From Spraguea lophii (Eukaryota > Microsporidia > Spragueidae), in assembly GCA_001887945.1 (NCBI GenBank), contig LDOQ01000176.1, positions 38,890 through 102,889 on the forward strand: a stretch of 64,000 nt of DNA. The letters run 5' to 3'. Each line of letters begins with the position of its first letter. Within the stretch, counting starts at the first letter, position 1. This document shows positions 1-10,343 of the stretch, in pieces. The notes under the pieces were generated by a model. That model had not been told where the DNA came from. It did not search any database and saw only the letters and a list, made by a program, of their open reading frames with translations. A program made the position numbers and the translations under genes.

Positions 1-894
1 CGAGAAGGAAATACAGAAGAAAAAGTAGAAATATTTAAACAGTATATTTTTATATCTTTAAAAATATCATCAGATAAAAATAAGGAGAAACATAAAGATA
101 AGTACTCAGATATTAATAAGGATTTAGATTTCAATATATTACTATTTGATAATTTTATAATTACCACACATAATAAACCATGGACACCCGTAACAGATAT
201 TTTAAATTTCGTATATTTAATTTCTGTGCATACAACAATGCATCCAGAATGGGTATTTTTCTCCGTCATAATAGAATTTGTTCAAGATGTTAAATATATT
301 ATGAATGAAATAGAACCAGATGTTTTAGAGATAGAAAATATAACAAATAACCTCAATAACCTTCTTAATGACAATTATCTTCTTATAGATATATTAAAAA
401 AGAATTTTAAACTGGTATACAAAGTATATACCATACAACAATTCATTAAATATAAAATACACATTCTTACCACATTCAAAGTTAAATTAGCCAAAAAAAT
501 AAGAAGACCAATATCCCGATATCTACAATTTTCTCTTACAGATTTTATAGAAATAGAAAAAGATTTAAAAGAATTCAACAGAATTTTAGAACGCTCACAA
601 GATTTATATTTAGCTTTAGCCAATTTAGAACATTCTAAGAAAGAAAGTGAAATAAACACAATTATGAAAAGATTTGCATTCATAGCATTCATACTTCTTC
701 CAATACAAACAATTGCAGGATTGTATGGTATGAATGTACCATTACCATTTGCAAATACAAATAATCCATATGATTATAGATCATTTTATTATCTATGTTT
801 ATTTTCTGTTATCATTACAATTATAACATATTTGTTAATGACGTATGGTGGTAAATTTAAACGTTACGTTAAAAGAAATAGAATATGGAGATAA
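1..894 (+). CDS. CorA-type magnesium transporter, 5' end outside window
   Basis: The frame is open from base 1, so the N-terminus lies outside the window; 297 codons remain. The C-terminus has the two-helix CorA arrangement: a long, mostly helical cytosolic part, a first membrane segment ending in the YGMN signature (the GMN motif that lines the pore mouth), a short loop, then a second membrane segment and a basic tail. The family (CorA/ALR/MNR2/Mrs2) moves Mg2+ through homopentamers in the plasma, vacuolar or mitochondrial membrane. The long soluble domain and basic tail suit a fungal MNR2/ALR-like member, but which membrane it serves cannot be read from sequence. A GTG-initiated frame at base 226 is an artefact, because coding continues upstream without a stop. 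Confidence 0.85.
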   Translation, partial: REGNTEEKVEIFKQYIFISLKISSDKNKEKHKDKYSDINKDLDFNILLFDNFIITTHNKPWTPVTDILNFVYLISVHTTMHPEWVFFSVIIEFVQDVKYIMNEIEPDVLEIENITNNLNNLLNDNYLLIDILKKNFKLVYKVYTIQQFIKYKIHILTTFKVKLAKKIRRPISRYLQFSLTDFIEIEKDLKEFNRILERSQDLYLALANLEHSKKESEINTIMKRFAFIAFILLPIQTIAGLYGMNVPLPFANTNNPYDYRSFYYLCLFSVIITIITYLLMTYGGKFKRYVKRNRIWR

Positions 895-1250
895 AAAAAT
901 AATAAAGATATTTTGGTGTAATGAGGAATCATAAATAAATAATAGATTATATTCAGATAAAGAGTAAATATTAAAATAATGAATGAATAATTATTTCTTC
1001 TTATAAGTTGTTATTTTTATTTTATTATATTTTATTGTTTGTTATTTCTTCTATATCTTATAATTTAATATCTTATAAGTTGTTATCTTCCCATTTTCAC
1101 TTTACATTTTATATCACACCATTTTCATCTTTACATTTATTCATTTGTATTTTGTTACATTAAAAACCTATCTTTCATATTCTAATCATATTCCAAAATA
1201 TTATTAAATCCATTTAACAAAAATGTTTTTCCCACCCTTAAGCAATTTAA
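895..1250. other. AT-rich intergenic stretch
   Basis: No coding frame or RNA is visible. The last 30 bases are the upstream region of the kinesin gene and contain two CCC runs (1231-1237) 14 to 20 bases before its ATG. Confidence 0.6.
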
Positions 1251-2924
1251 ATGTTAGAACCCAATTTACCATCAAAAAGTACTTTCAAGCTATCAAATAA
1301 AATTCTAGATACTGTTAAAAGACAAAAAACATCTAATCGTTCAATAACTAATAAACAAAAAAACTTTGATAGTAGAATAAAAGTTTTAATACGAATAAAA
1401 CCTGATGTAGAGAAAAAAGATTTGAAGGATAAAAAATTATATGGAGAGAATGATAAGCTGAATATTTCTAAAAATAATATAAATTTTAATTTTGAAAGTA
1501 AAACATATAATTATTCATTTGATAAAGTATTTGGTATAAAATCTACACAGAAAGATATTTTTGGATATTTTGAGACACAGTTGCCATTGTTACAAACAAA
1601 TAAAAATTTGAATGAGGATAAAGAAAATAATTGCATAAACTCTAGTATAAATAGTAGTAATGGTAGCATTAACAATGAAACAGATTCCAGTGGAATTTCA
1701 GAGAATAGTAAAAATTCTATTGAAAAAAAGAATAAAAGTATATTTAATACCCGAAACAAATTATCATTGTTTAGAACAGAACCAAATTATCTAATATTTT
1801 GTTATGGTTGTACTGGTAGTGGTAAAACATATACTATGATAGGTAACAAAGACAATAGATCATTGGGTCTAATATATAGAACGATTGAGAGAGTAGCACC
1901 AGTAGAAATATCATATTATGAAATTTACAATGAAAAAATTATAGATTTAATAGATGGAAAACAAAAACAAGTATACACCCATTATCAGAATACAGATTCT
2001 AATGGTGATGAAATAAAAGACCTACAAAAAACAAAAGTGAATGATTTAAATAGTTTTATTACATTTATAAATACATCAGCAAAACGTTCTACAGCACATA
2101 CTCTTCTGAACGACACATCATCACGTTCACACATGATATTAAAAATATACACCAATCCATCCATTACTCTTGTAGATTTAGCAGGCAGTGAAGATAATAG
2201 AAAAACAGATAACAAAGGAGAAAGAATGGTAGAATCAACAACAATCAATTATAGCTTATACGTACTTAAAAATGTTATAAATAGTATAAATAATCATAAT
2301 AAAAATAATAATATAAGAATTCCACATAGAGATAGTAAGCTTACACGTATACTTAGAATAGGAGAGAATAATAAAACATATATTATAGCTAATATAAAAA
2401 ATAAAATAGAAAGAGATAGTGTTAATACACTTAACTTTGCAACAGATAGTAGTAAAATAAAAGTAAAGACTAATACAGAGCATAAAATAAATAGAAGTAA
2501 TAATCTATATGATAAATATAAATACAACAATAAAGCTAATAATAACGTTATTGATTATAATGGTAATAACAATATTATAATGAATAAGAATAAGAATATC
2601 AGTAATAACAATATTACAACACATAAAAATAACATTGCAATATTCTCTTCTAAAAGAAATATATTATCAGATAAAACAAATGATAGTAAAACAAATAATA
2701 CAAAACCTAAGAATAATATTTTTACTGAAGAAGAATTACTAATGCTTTTAAATACAGCAAATTTTCTTAAAATAAAAAAGATACCTGGTATAGGAGATAA
2801 GAGAGCAGAAAAAATAATAGAATATGTAAATGGAGGAAATTTCTTTCATGGTGTAAATGATTTAGAAAATATATTTAGAAGTAAATTCGTAGATAAAATA
2901 AAACAGAGTATAAAAGAAGTGTAA
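1251..2924 (+). CDS. kinesin motor protein with C-terminal helix-hairpin-helix (Kid/kinesin-10-like)
   Basis: A microtubule motor, probably a chromokinesin acting in the spindle. The motor domain runs from about residue 43 to 400: P-loop GCTGSGKT near 185, switch I NDTSSRSH near 286, switch II VDLAGSE near 307. A Ser/Asn-rich insert (about 120-165) interrupts the N-terminal motor half. After the motor comes an Asn/Lys-rich linker (about 405-495) and then, near residues 508-536, a helix-hairpin-helix reading KKIPGIGDKRAEKII. A motor plus terminal HhH DNA-binding motif is the layout of Kid/KIF22, which pushes chromosome arms on the spindle. At 557 residues it is shorter than animal Kid. The CCC-containing sequence 11-20 bases upstream supports this ATG. 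The kinesin call is secure; the subfamily is inferred from the HhH. Confidence 0.9.
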   Translation: MLEPNLPSKSTFKLSNKILDTVKRQKTSNRSITNKQKNFDSRIKVLIRIKPDVEKKDLKDKKLYGENDKLNISKNNINFNFESKTYNYSFDKVFGIKSTQKDIFGYFETQLPLLQTNKNLNEDKENNCINSSINSSNGSINNETDSSGISENSKNSIEKKNKSIFNTRNKLSLFRTEPNYLIFCYGCTGSGKTYTMIGNKDNRSLGLIYRTIERVAPVEISYYEIYNEKIIDLIDGKQKQVYTHYQNTDSNGDEIKDLQKTKVNDLNSFITFINTSAKRSTAHTLLNDTSSRSHMILKIYTNPSITLVDLAGSEDNRKTDNKGERMVESTTINYSLYVLKNVINSINNHNKNNNIRIPHRDSKLTRILRIGENNKTYIIANIKNKIERDSVNTLNFATDSSKIKVKTNTEHKINRSNNLYDKYKYNNKANNNVIDYNGNNNIIMNKNKNISNNNITTHKNNIAIFSSKRNILSDKTNDSKTNNTKPKNNIFTEEELLMLLNTANFLKIKKIPGIGDKRAEKIIEYVNGGNFFHGVNDLENIFRSKFVDKIKQSIKEV

Positions 2925-3235
2925 GATAAATAAAATTTATTATAAAATAATTCATATACATATGATATATACGTATATATAACGTTAATATAAGTATACT
3001 GTTAAAATGATATATACGTATATATAACGTTAATAATCGATTATAAAATATATTTTTATTATTTTATTAATAGTATATTATTATAATACATCTATGTATG
3101 GTATATACGTATTATAACAGTATATCAACGTTATAATTATCTTATTTGTTTAATTGTTTGTTACATCATTGATATTCTTATCAACCAATAAATTTTATAA
3201 AATGATTTTTATTAATTTCATTCTAACCCCTTTAT
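2925..3235. other. intergenic stretch with a short direct repeat
   Basis: AT-rich spacer between two same-strand genes. It holds the 29-bp direct repeat listed separately and several further copies of the dyad TATACGTATA. Five bases before the next ATG lies an ACCCC run (3225-3229). Confidence 0.5.
2962..3035. repeat. 29-bp perfect direct repeat containing a palindrome
   Basis: The 29-base unit at 2962-2990 is repeated exactly at 3007-3035 (45-base period). It contains the self-complementary stretch TATATACGTATATA followed by AACGTTAATA. A partial third copy (TATACGTATTATAACG-like) lies near 3100. Two perfect copies of a dyad between two genes may be protein-binding sites or simply a local tandem duplication. 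Confidence 0.7.
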
Positions 3236-5926
3236 ATGCATCAACATTCTGGAAACAAACAAAATATAGAAGAGTATAAAAACAAAACAGAAAATAATAG
3301 CATGAATAATAATACGGATAAAAATACTCCAGTAAACGATCAAGAAAATATAAACTATGATAAAGAAAAGAGTAAAGATGTAAGTAATAACAGTATAGAT
3401 ACTAATACTAATAATATAGATAATAATAATATAAATAATATAAACAATGATATTAATACAAATGAACCGTTGCTAAAATATAAAGAACTTATAAATTATT
3501 TAGCTTGCATATCAGATCCTCTTGTGTATATGCTTAAACATTCTAAAGATATTATATATTTTTATTCTGAAGATATTTACATAAATGCATTAACAAATTA
3601 CAAATATTTTACACCTAAAGATTATGCTACAATAACACAGATAGTAGAGGGAGTAGAGGATAATATATTATGGATGGTGCCTAATGGTATGGATAATAGT
3701 AAAGATAAAGAGAATAATAATGATAGAAGAGATATGTATTGTAAAGAAGTAGAAGAATTGCGTAGGTTATCTGGGCATTTTAAAAACAACGATAATAATA
3801 ACAATAATGATAATGATGCTAGTGAGATAGATAATAATAACGACAATGATACTAATGACAATGATACTAACACAGTTAATAATACTAACGATATAGATGT
3901 TAATAATGATATAACGAATATTCATAATATTAGCAGTAATATTAATAATACAAGAATAGATGCTAATGCATTAAATAAACCATCTGGCATATTAAAAATA
4001 TTTATAGATATTCTTATATGCTATATATCTTATAAGCCTAAGAAAGTTATAGATATTCTTATATATTTATCAAAGAGTGTTAATGCTGATATATTTAAAT
4101 TAATAGAAAAACAATTTAACAGTCGTAAAGATTTTCTAATAGATATATATCTTATAAAAATAAGAATATTAAAAGAAGAAGATAAAAATATAGAGATGAA
4201 AGAATGTATATGCGATAATAAATATAAAAAGATAGATTCTATAGAAGATAAAATAATTAATAATGATAGAAATGTACAAATAATAGAACAATTATCTAAA
4301 TGTAAAATTACTGTTGAAGAAGCAATAGATAAAGTAGATAAAAATAATATTAATAAGGATATAATAGATGATAGTATTTTAAATACTAACCATACCACCA
4401 GAAAACCATTATTTAAATCATTTACTGATATTTTAATATATAACAAATATTGTATACATTGTTACTTCCAATCCCATCATAATATGTTTATATCCATGAT
4501 AAAAGAAATAGATAATGAGAATACAGTATATTTTATAGTAGATAAACTAACACTATATCTTAAATACTTTAATAACATAGAAGTATTAAGATATTTTGTA
4601 TCCATAGGAGAAAGAACATATGAGAAAAGATTCCTCTGTGCTAAGAACATACACAAAATAATAGAAGGTATAGAATACAACGATAATAATGGTAATAATA
4701 CGAATAAGAGTAATGATAATAATCAAATACTTAATAATAATACGAATAATATTATTACGAGTAAGAATACTTATAAGAATATAGAATATGGTAATAAAGT
4801 TAAAGATATAGTATTATCATATTTAAAAGATGCTAATTCTTCTATCTCACATACAGCATATGAATCATTAATCAATTATAAATATATACCTATAGAAATA
4901 TATAAATATTATATAGATAGTAGTTATAATAGAAGTATATTATTCTATAAGATAATACAACAGTATAATAATACACATAACATAGATAACAATACAGATA
5001 CTGTTAAATATAATATATACGTATTAGTTAATATTATAAAGATAATGAATAATGAATCTTATGTAAATATGATAGAGAATATAGATGGTATTATGCATAT
5101 ATTATTATTTGATGGTATAGAAGATACTAAGGATATTAATTTTAATATGTTAAAATATAAAGATAATAATATTTCATCTACTGCTATTAATGATATAGAT
5201 CATTGTAAACCTTTCAGTGATAATGATAGTGATAATAAAGATAAAGAGAGTGTGGTAAAGGAAGGTATATTAGATGATAGCAATAAGGCTATTGATAATG
5301 ATAATAATAAAGTTATTGATAATAATCATATTAACAATAATAATCATATCAATATTGATATCGATAATGATAGTAAAGATACTATTATTGATATTAATAG
5401 TAATGTTAATAATAAAATAATAAACAATAGAATATATTCTTTTGAAGATATAAAGAAAATATGTAATACTAAAAATGTGTATGATGATTATAAATTATAT
5501 AATGATAATAATTTTATATTATCTATATTTAGATGTTTTATTATGAGATGTAGTATTATGGATGATAAATTAAGAATGTTATTAGTAAGTAAAATATATA
5601 GTATATATAATTATTTAGAGAGAATAGATCAGTTAGATAATAATAAGTGTAATAGCAATAAAGATAATAAATTAGATAACGATGGATCAGATGATAATAA
5701 TAGTAATAATAAAGATAAAAAAGATTATAAATTGGGTAATAATTTTATACATAAAATATTTACTAATCTTACAGTGGATATGAAGAATTGGAGGTATAAG
5801 AAAGATTTAATATATTTATTTAAGAAATATTCTATTAATCATTTGAAATATATTTGTGATTTATTAAAAGATGATAAAGTATTTTATATTAGAGAATTAG
5901 TAAGAGAGATAATCAATAATCAATGA
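3236..5926 (+). CDS. Asn/Asp-rich protein of unknown function, possible helical-repeat scaffold
   Basis: I do not recognise this 896-residue protein. It is broken up by long runs of Asn and Asp (about residues 15-75, 180-240, 480-510, 660-730, 800-835), encoded by AAT/GAT/AAC trinucleotide stretches that look like slippage expansions. Between them lie ordinary helical segments; the stretch around residues 520-570 (an alternating helix pair following KVKDIVLSYLKD) and the C-terminal 40 residues look like HEAT/ARM repeats. This could be a large scaffold such as a condensin- or cohesin-type HEAT protein, but no diagnostic motif is visible. There is no signal peptide or membrane segment. The ATG is preceded by ACCCCTTTAT, which supports the start. 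It is convergent with the UPF1 gene. Confidence 0.75.
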   Translation: MHQHSGNKQNIEEYKNKTENNSMNNNTDKNTPVNDQENINYDKEKSKDVSNNSIDTNTNNIDNNNINNINNDINTNEPLLKYKELINYLACISDPLVYMLKHSKDIIYFYSEDIYINALTNYKYFTPKDYATITQIVEGVEDNILWMVPNGMDNSKDKENNNDRRDMYCKEVEELRRLSGHFKNNDNNNNNDNDASEIDNNNDNDTNDNDTNTVNNTNDIDVNNDITNIHNISSNINNTRIDANALNKPSGILKIFIDILICYISYKPKKVIDILIYLSKSVNADIFKLIEKQFNSRKDFLIDIYLIKIRILKEEDKNIEMKECICDNKYKKIDSIEDKIINNDRNVQIIEQLSKCKITVEEAIDKVDKNNINKDIIDDSILNTNHTTRKPLFKSFTDILIYNKYCIHCYFQSHHNMFISMIKEIDNENTVYFIVDKLTLYLKYFNNIEVLRYFVSIGERTYEKRFLCAKNIHKIIEGIEYNDNNGNNTNKSNDNNQILNNNTNNIITSKNTYKNIEYGNKVKDIVLSYLKDANSSISHTAYESLINYKYIPIEIYKYYIDSSYNRSILFYKIIQQYNNTHNIDNNTDTVKYNIYVLVNIIKIMNNESYVNMIENIDGIMHILLFDGIEDTKDINFNMLKYKDNNISSTAINDIDHCKPFSDNDSDNKDKESVVKEGILDDSNKAIDNDNNKVIDNNHINNNNHINIDIDNDSKDTIIDINSNVNNKIINNRIYSFEDIKKICNTKNVYDDYKLYNDNNFILSIFRCFIMRCSIMDDKLRMLLVSKIYSIYNYLERIDQLDNNKCNSNKDNKLDNDGSDDNNSNNKDKKDYKLGNNFIHKIFTNLTVDMKNWRYKKDLIYLFKKYSINHLKYICDLLKDDKVFYIRELVREIINNQ

Positions 5927-6281
5927 TTATAGAGTATAGAGATATGTTGTGATGGAATGTATTATGATAATAGAATATATTATGATAATGAATGATAATA
6001 GAATATTATAATAATCTATATTTTAATAATAATATAAAAATATTAAATGTTTATTATAAGAGAATCATTCTTTTGTAATATTAATTTTTATTAAAAATTA
6101 CTATTATTTTCTTTTCTTAGTTATCTTGTATTGTATTATTTTATCTTTCTTAATTATTTCATTCTATTATATTTTCTTATCTCAGATTACTTTCTTAGTT
6201 ATCTCATATTATATTGTCTCTTATTATCTCTTATTACTACATTCCACTATCTCACATTATATTATTATATCTCAGATTATA
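5927..6281. other. AT-rich spacer between convergent genes
   Basis: No gene seen. The part from 6110 to 6280 is a pyrimidine-rich low-complexity tract built from irregular repeats of TTATCTCA and TTATTATCT. It lies in the joint 3' region of the Asn-rich gene and UPF1. Confidence 0.5.
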
Positions 6282-8951
6282 TTATTGTATTTCTTTTAAT
6301 ATATTTTTAAGATCAAATTTAATTTCACTATCTAAATCCTTACTTCTATATTTCTTTAAATTATTTATATTACCTTGTACTATAAGATTATGTTTATGGT
6401 AATATTCTAATGTCTTTTTCCAATTACTAGATGATTTATTAAGTCTATCACAATCTCCTACTAATACTAACATATCTTTTCCTCTACTCATAGCTACGTT
6501 CATTCTTCTATTATTTCCTATAAATCCTAGGTTTTTAGAATTATCAGTATTTATATTATCTTCTTCGTTATGTTCATTTTGTGCTCTTACCAGTGATATA
6601 ATTATTATGTTTTTTTCTCTTCCTTGGAATCCATCAATATTAAATATATCTATTGTATTCAAATTGTTATTGTTAAATATTTTGGTAATCGCACTACGTT
6701 GTCCATCATACATGGTTATTATACCTATGTCTGATTGTTGGATATTCAATGATAATAGATATTTTACTAACGATAATATTATGTCTATTTCATTTATATT
6801 GTAATATGTTGTGGATAATTTATTTTCTATACCTGGTGTATGGTAGAAAAATGTAGGCATGAGAGATATGAGGTTAGTAAGTATTGGTGATATGCATATT
6901 TTACTTTTATTTTTTATATTATTATTTTTACTTTTTTCTATCATTTTTTCTTTGATGGTATTCGAATAATTGTTATCACTTATTAAACATCCATTATAAA
7001 ATCTATTTGATATAAATTCTGATATCATAGGATCCATTCTATATTGTGTGTAGAGTATATGTGGTTGAACACCTATTTTTATTAGTCTTTCAAATAATGA
7101 CATATTATACCCTCTGTTTTTGGCTTCATGGGATAATATTGTTGGTCCTAATTGTTTATGATCTCCTACAAGTATAAGCTTTTTTACACCGTAAGAAATA
7201 GGAATAATACATAGGGGTTCTACAGCCTGTACAGCCTCGTCTATTAAAACATATGGGAAATTAAAGTCTTTAAAAAATTTAGTTCCTGCAGTAACACATG
7301 TAGAACATATAACATCATATTCTTTTATTATTTCTTTTTGATAAAATAAATATCTGTCCATTTCATTATTGTGGTTGTTGTTTTTCTTTTCCTTATCAAG
7401 CTTTTGTTCTACGAGTTTATGTAAAGAAATATTATCATTTTCATTTTCTATATTTTCTCTATTCTTAGAATATACTCTTAATACTTTAACATTAAGTTTT
7501 ATTAATTCTTTAACTATGTTATCCACTGCTACATTAGATGGTGATACAATAAGTATTTTTTTCTTCAGGGATTTATTTTGTCCCTTTGAATATTGGAGGC
7601 TCTCTTCAAATCTTTCTTCTAAAATAAGTTTATATAAATTATACACTATATTTGCACATGTTAATGTTTTACCACTTCCAGGTGGTCCTTGGATTATAGA
7701 TATCTTATTTCTAAGCACCAAACTTATAGCTTCTATTTGGCTTTTATTCAATTTGTAATTCATTTTTTTAAGATATATTTTATTTTTAATATAATTGTCT
7801 AACGTAAGAATACTTAAACTCTCGGCTGCATTATTTTCACTATCATCTTTACTATTTTCAGATAAAGATCCAATGCTATCACTATCACTCTCATATTTAT
7901 AACTTATACTGCTATCATCTGCTTTTTCTATAATAGTTTGCTTTGTAGAGTCTTCAGTGTTATTTTCATATATTAATTCATAGCTATCCTTATAATCTAT
8001 GTCATTTTGTTTTATTCCATTGTATATTATTTGTTGAATATCACTGTCTACATTTTTGTTAATCCTTTTTATACTTCTTTTCATTCTATCATAACAGACA
8101 CTTTTAAAATTAAATTCTACTAACGTATCTATTGGATTTTTGGTGTAATATTCATATAATACATCTAAATGTTGTACTTTTATCTTTAATTCTTCTTCTG
8201 CCAGATTTAAACCTGCTATTATTCCTTTACAAATAGATTTCTTCTTCTTTCCGCTGTATTTATATATTTCTACTTCATCCCCTATATTTACTTTGTAACG
8301 ATCTAAATTTACTTTAAGAAAAATAATATTGGAGATACTGGTATTGCCTCTATTATGCTCTTTTCCTTTTTTATGATCTGCATTATCCGTTTTAATATTA
8401 AATCTAATACTTGGTGCACATATTTTTTGATCTTCTTTTTTCTTTTTTTCAGCCTCCATTTCTCTATCGATCAATTCTGAATAAATACGGCAATATGATC
8501 CATAATTATATCTTAACCGCGTAACCAAAGTATCAAATAGTAGCAATTGTTTGTTAGAAACTATGTATTTTATTGGATGTGATTTTTTTGTGTTAAACTT
8601 TGTTGGTTTTATGCATGAAGTACATAAATAAAAGTTTTCATTATAATTTATGGATGCATGACTTTCTGTCTTCACTGAACCAGAATGCTGTTTCTTTTTT
8701 CTTTTATCATTTCCAGTTTGTATAGTCAATGCAAATACATTGTTATTTTTACATTGAACACATTCAACTTTTACATCATTAACCATTATCTGTTTGTGAG
8801 AACAAGCTATCAAATGAGAAAGTATATGTGATGCAGATAAAGTATTTGTGCATGAAATACTATTGCAATAATATTTCCCTGTATTATCACCCTCTGTAAT
8901 ACAATCTAAACATTTTATGTTTGTTTGTGATGGACATTTCATACAATACAT
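6282..8951 (-). CDS. UPF1: UPF1-like RNA helicase of nonsense-mediated decay
   Basis: Superfamily 1 RNA helicase, 889 residues. The N-terminus (residues 1-150) has regularly spaced Cys/His pairs beginning MYCMKCPSQ, matching the UPF1 CH domain that binds zinc and UPF2. The helicase core follows: Walker A GPPGSGKT near residue 421, SPSNVAVDN (Ia), DEAVQAVEP near 570 (Walker B), GDHKQLGP (III), QYRMDP near 634 (IV), GFQGREK (V) and VAMSRGK near 820 (VI). All motifs are intact. An acidic Ser/Asp-rich insert lies just before the core, and a Lys/Glu-rich insert lies between Ia and II. UPF1 is an ATP-driven RNA translocase in mRNA surveillance. CCCTTT lies about 15 bases before the ATG; a second in-frame ATG three codons downstream is possible. 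Confidence 0.92.
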   Translation of the reverse strand: MYCMKCPSQTNIKCLDCITEGDNTGKYYCNSISCTNTLSASHILSHLIACSHKQIMVNDVKVECVQCKNNNVFALTIQTGNDKRKKKQHSGSVKTESHASINYNENFYLCTSCIKPTKFNTKKSHPIKYIVSNKQLLLFDTLVTRLRYNYGSYCRIYSELIDREMEAEKKKKEDQKICAPSIRFNIKTDNADHKKGKEHNRGNTSISNIIFLKVNLDRYKVNIGDEVEIYKYSGKKKKSICKGIIAGLNLAEEELKIKVQHLDVLYEYYTKNPIDTLVEFNFKSVCYDRMKRSIKRINKNVDSDIQQIIYNGIKQNDIDYKDSYELIYENNTEDSTKQTIIEKADDSSISYKYESDSDSIGSLSENSKDDSENNAAESLSILTLDNYIKNKIYLKKMNYKLNKSQIEAISLVLRNKISIIQGPPGSGKTLTCANIVYNLYKLILEERFEESLQYSKGQNKSLKKKILIVSPSNVAVDNIVKELIKLNVKVLRVYSKNRENIENENDNISLHKLVEQKLDKEKKNNNHNNEMDRYLFYQKEIIKEYDVICSTCVTAGTKFFKDFNFPYVLIDEAVQAVEPLCIIPISYGVKKLILVGDHKQLGPTILSHEAKNRGYNMSLFERLIKIGVQPHILYTQYRMDPMISEFISNRFYNGCLISDNNYSNTIKEKMIEKSKNNNIKNKSKICISPILTNLISLMPTFFYHTPGIENKLSTTYYNINEIDIILSLVKYLLSLNIQQSDIGIITMYDGQRSAITKIFNNNNLNTIDIFNIDGFQGREKNIIIISLVRAQNEHNEEDNINTDNSKNLGFIGNNRRMNVAMSRGKDMLVLVGDCDRLNKSSSNWKKTLEYYHKHNLIVQGNINNLKKYRSKDLDSEIKFDLKNILKEIQ

Positions 8952-9887
8952 ATTATCTTTGTTAAAGGGCTGACAAAATTTTATGATATAAACTTTATTG
9001 TTTGTTGTTAATTCAAATATTTCAACAAAGTTATATATTTTAAAATGTAAATAAGATGTCTGAATACTTAAATGATATACTCATATACTAATATTTAATA
9101 GTGATTTAGAAATACTGATCAAAATAATAAATACTATTTTCTAAAACTAAATTTATGAAATAATTTATATTCTAAAACGATAAAATTAATAAATGTCGTT
9201 TTTATCAAAGAGATTTTAATATGAATAATCGTATATGATAATATACAATAATTTAATTTATCATAAAATAATAGTTTATAATACTAAATATAGTAAATAT
9301 GTTGCATTACAGATATATGAACATCTGTTTTTAATATATAAATTTAATTTCAAAATAATTTAAAATTTAAGTGAGATAATAATCAATAAATTAAGATGTT
9401 CCTCATTGAAATTAGATATTAAAAATAATTTATTTATTATAGAGATGTGATTATTGTTCTAATAAAATTCAAACATAATCTATGAAAGATTAAAGGAAGA
9501 AAAATAACTATTTTTAAAATGTTCTTTTTAAGGTTAAAAAAATTAATTTGATATGTTTAAATTAAATATTATTATATTGAAAGAGGTATACGATAAATAG
9601 ATTTTGTAAAGAAAGATATAAAGATTATAGTACGGAGAATACTTGTTAGTTAGAATACCCAAAGTAAAAGTATAAGCTATGATGATGAATAATGATTCTA
9701 CAACGTTGTCTGGTTATACACTGTACAATAGTCATATATATCAGATTGTTTTTTTGTTTTTCATTAGAGGTGGAATTCCTTCTTTCACTCGTTTATTACT
9801 ATATTCTACATTTAGATGTCAGATTAAATGATCAATCAGTTGCTGTAACTATAATTTTTATATTGGTTTTTTATTTAGTATTTTCTT
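8952..9887. other. intergenic region, no gene recognised
   Basis: AT-rich. An open frame at 9692-9889 has no recognisable content and runs into the SINE tail. Bases 9745-9830 resemble a stretch at 32510-32605 (see that entry); otherwise nothing is seen. Confidence 0.5.
9745..9830. repeat. short dispersed repeat fragment of unknown family (copy 1)
   Basis: It shares TTTTTGTTTTTCAT, then TCTTTCACYCRTTTRTTRCTA and ATTCTACA in the same order with 32510-32605. In both places the fragment lies within about 60 bases of a SINE 3' end, but on opposite sides, so it is probably not part of the SINE. It may be the end of another retroelement. Confidence 0.35.
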
Positions 9888-10343
9888 AATGAAACTTTTA
9901 TTTATTGAAGTTTATTAGCGGTTGTGACCTATTATGGTCTATGGCTTTTGGTTCCTAAAATACATTTAAGCTTGTACTAACTGGTTTCGTTACAGATATG
10001 CATTAATCACATTTTACTTTGTACCTCAAATGTTAGGATTTTTCGTGTGATGCATGTTACCGCTTCTTTCCGATTTTTTAGAGATTCCTACCTTCTATTT
10101 TGGCATAATGTTGGCCGAGTCACAAACCAGTACATGGTTATAATTGCACCGGCTAAATATCACTTCAATCCAAGAGTGAGATTATCGTACAAAGCATGAC
10201 TAATGCTATGGAACTTTCACTCATTCAACAACATTTTTCTTCTTCTGCATTTATTTTTTTATAATTCTTTTGGACGAGGAATGCGAATCCGTTAAGTCTG
10301 GGATTTAGTTACCACCTCATAATTTCTCGATTAAATGGGTTTT
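9888..10343 (-). mobile_element. tRNA-derived SINE, decayed full-length copy
   Basis: It matches the intact copy at 29173-29664 along its whole length on the minus strand: tRNA-like head at the right end (GGATTCGCATTCC in place of the B box), body with the TTGTACTAACTGGTTTCG and GGCCGAGTCACAAACCA blocks (plus-strand reading), and 3' terminus TTTCATT at 9888. Many C-to-T type changes and small indels, so it is an old copy. Confidence 0.8.

Noticed and set aside
375..692. Antisense frame inside the CorA gene, and the many similar antisense frames in other genes
   Set aside because: They mirror real coding sequence on the other strand, have no start context and show only low-complexity Leu/Ser or Ile/Phe composition.
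9692..9889. 65-codon hydrophobic plus-strand frame
   Set aside because: Overlaps the dispersed repeat fragment and runs into a SINE tail; no start motif.
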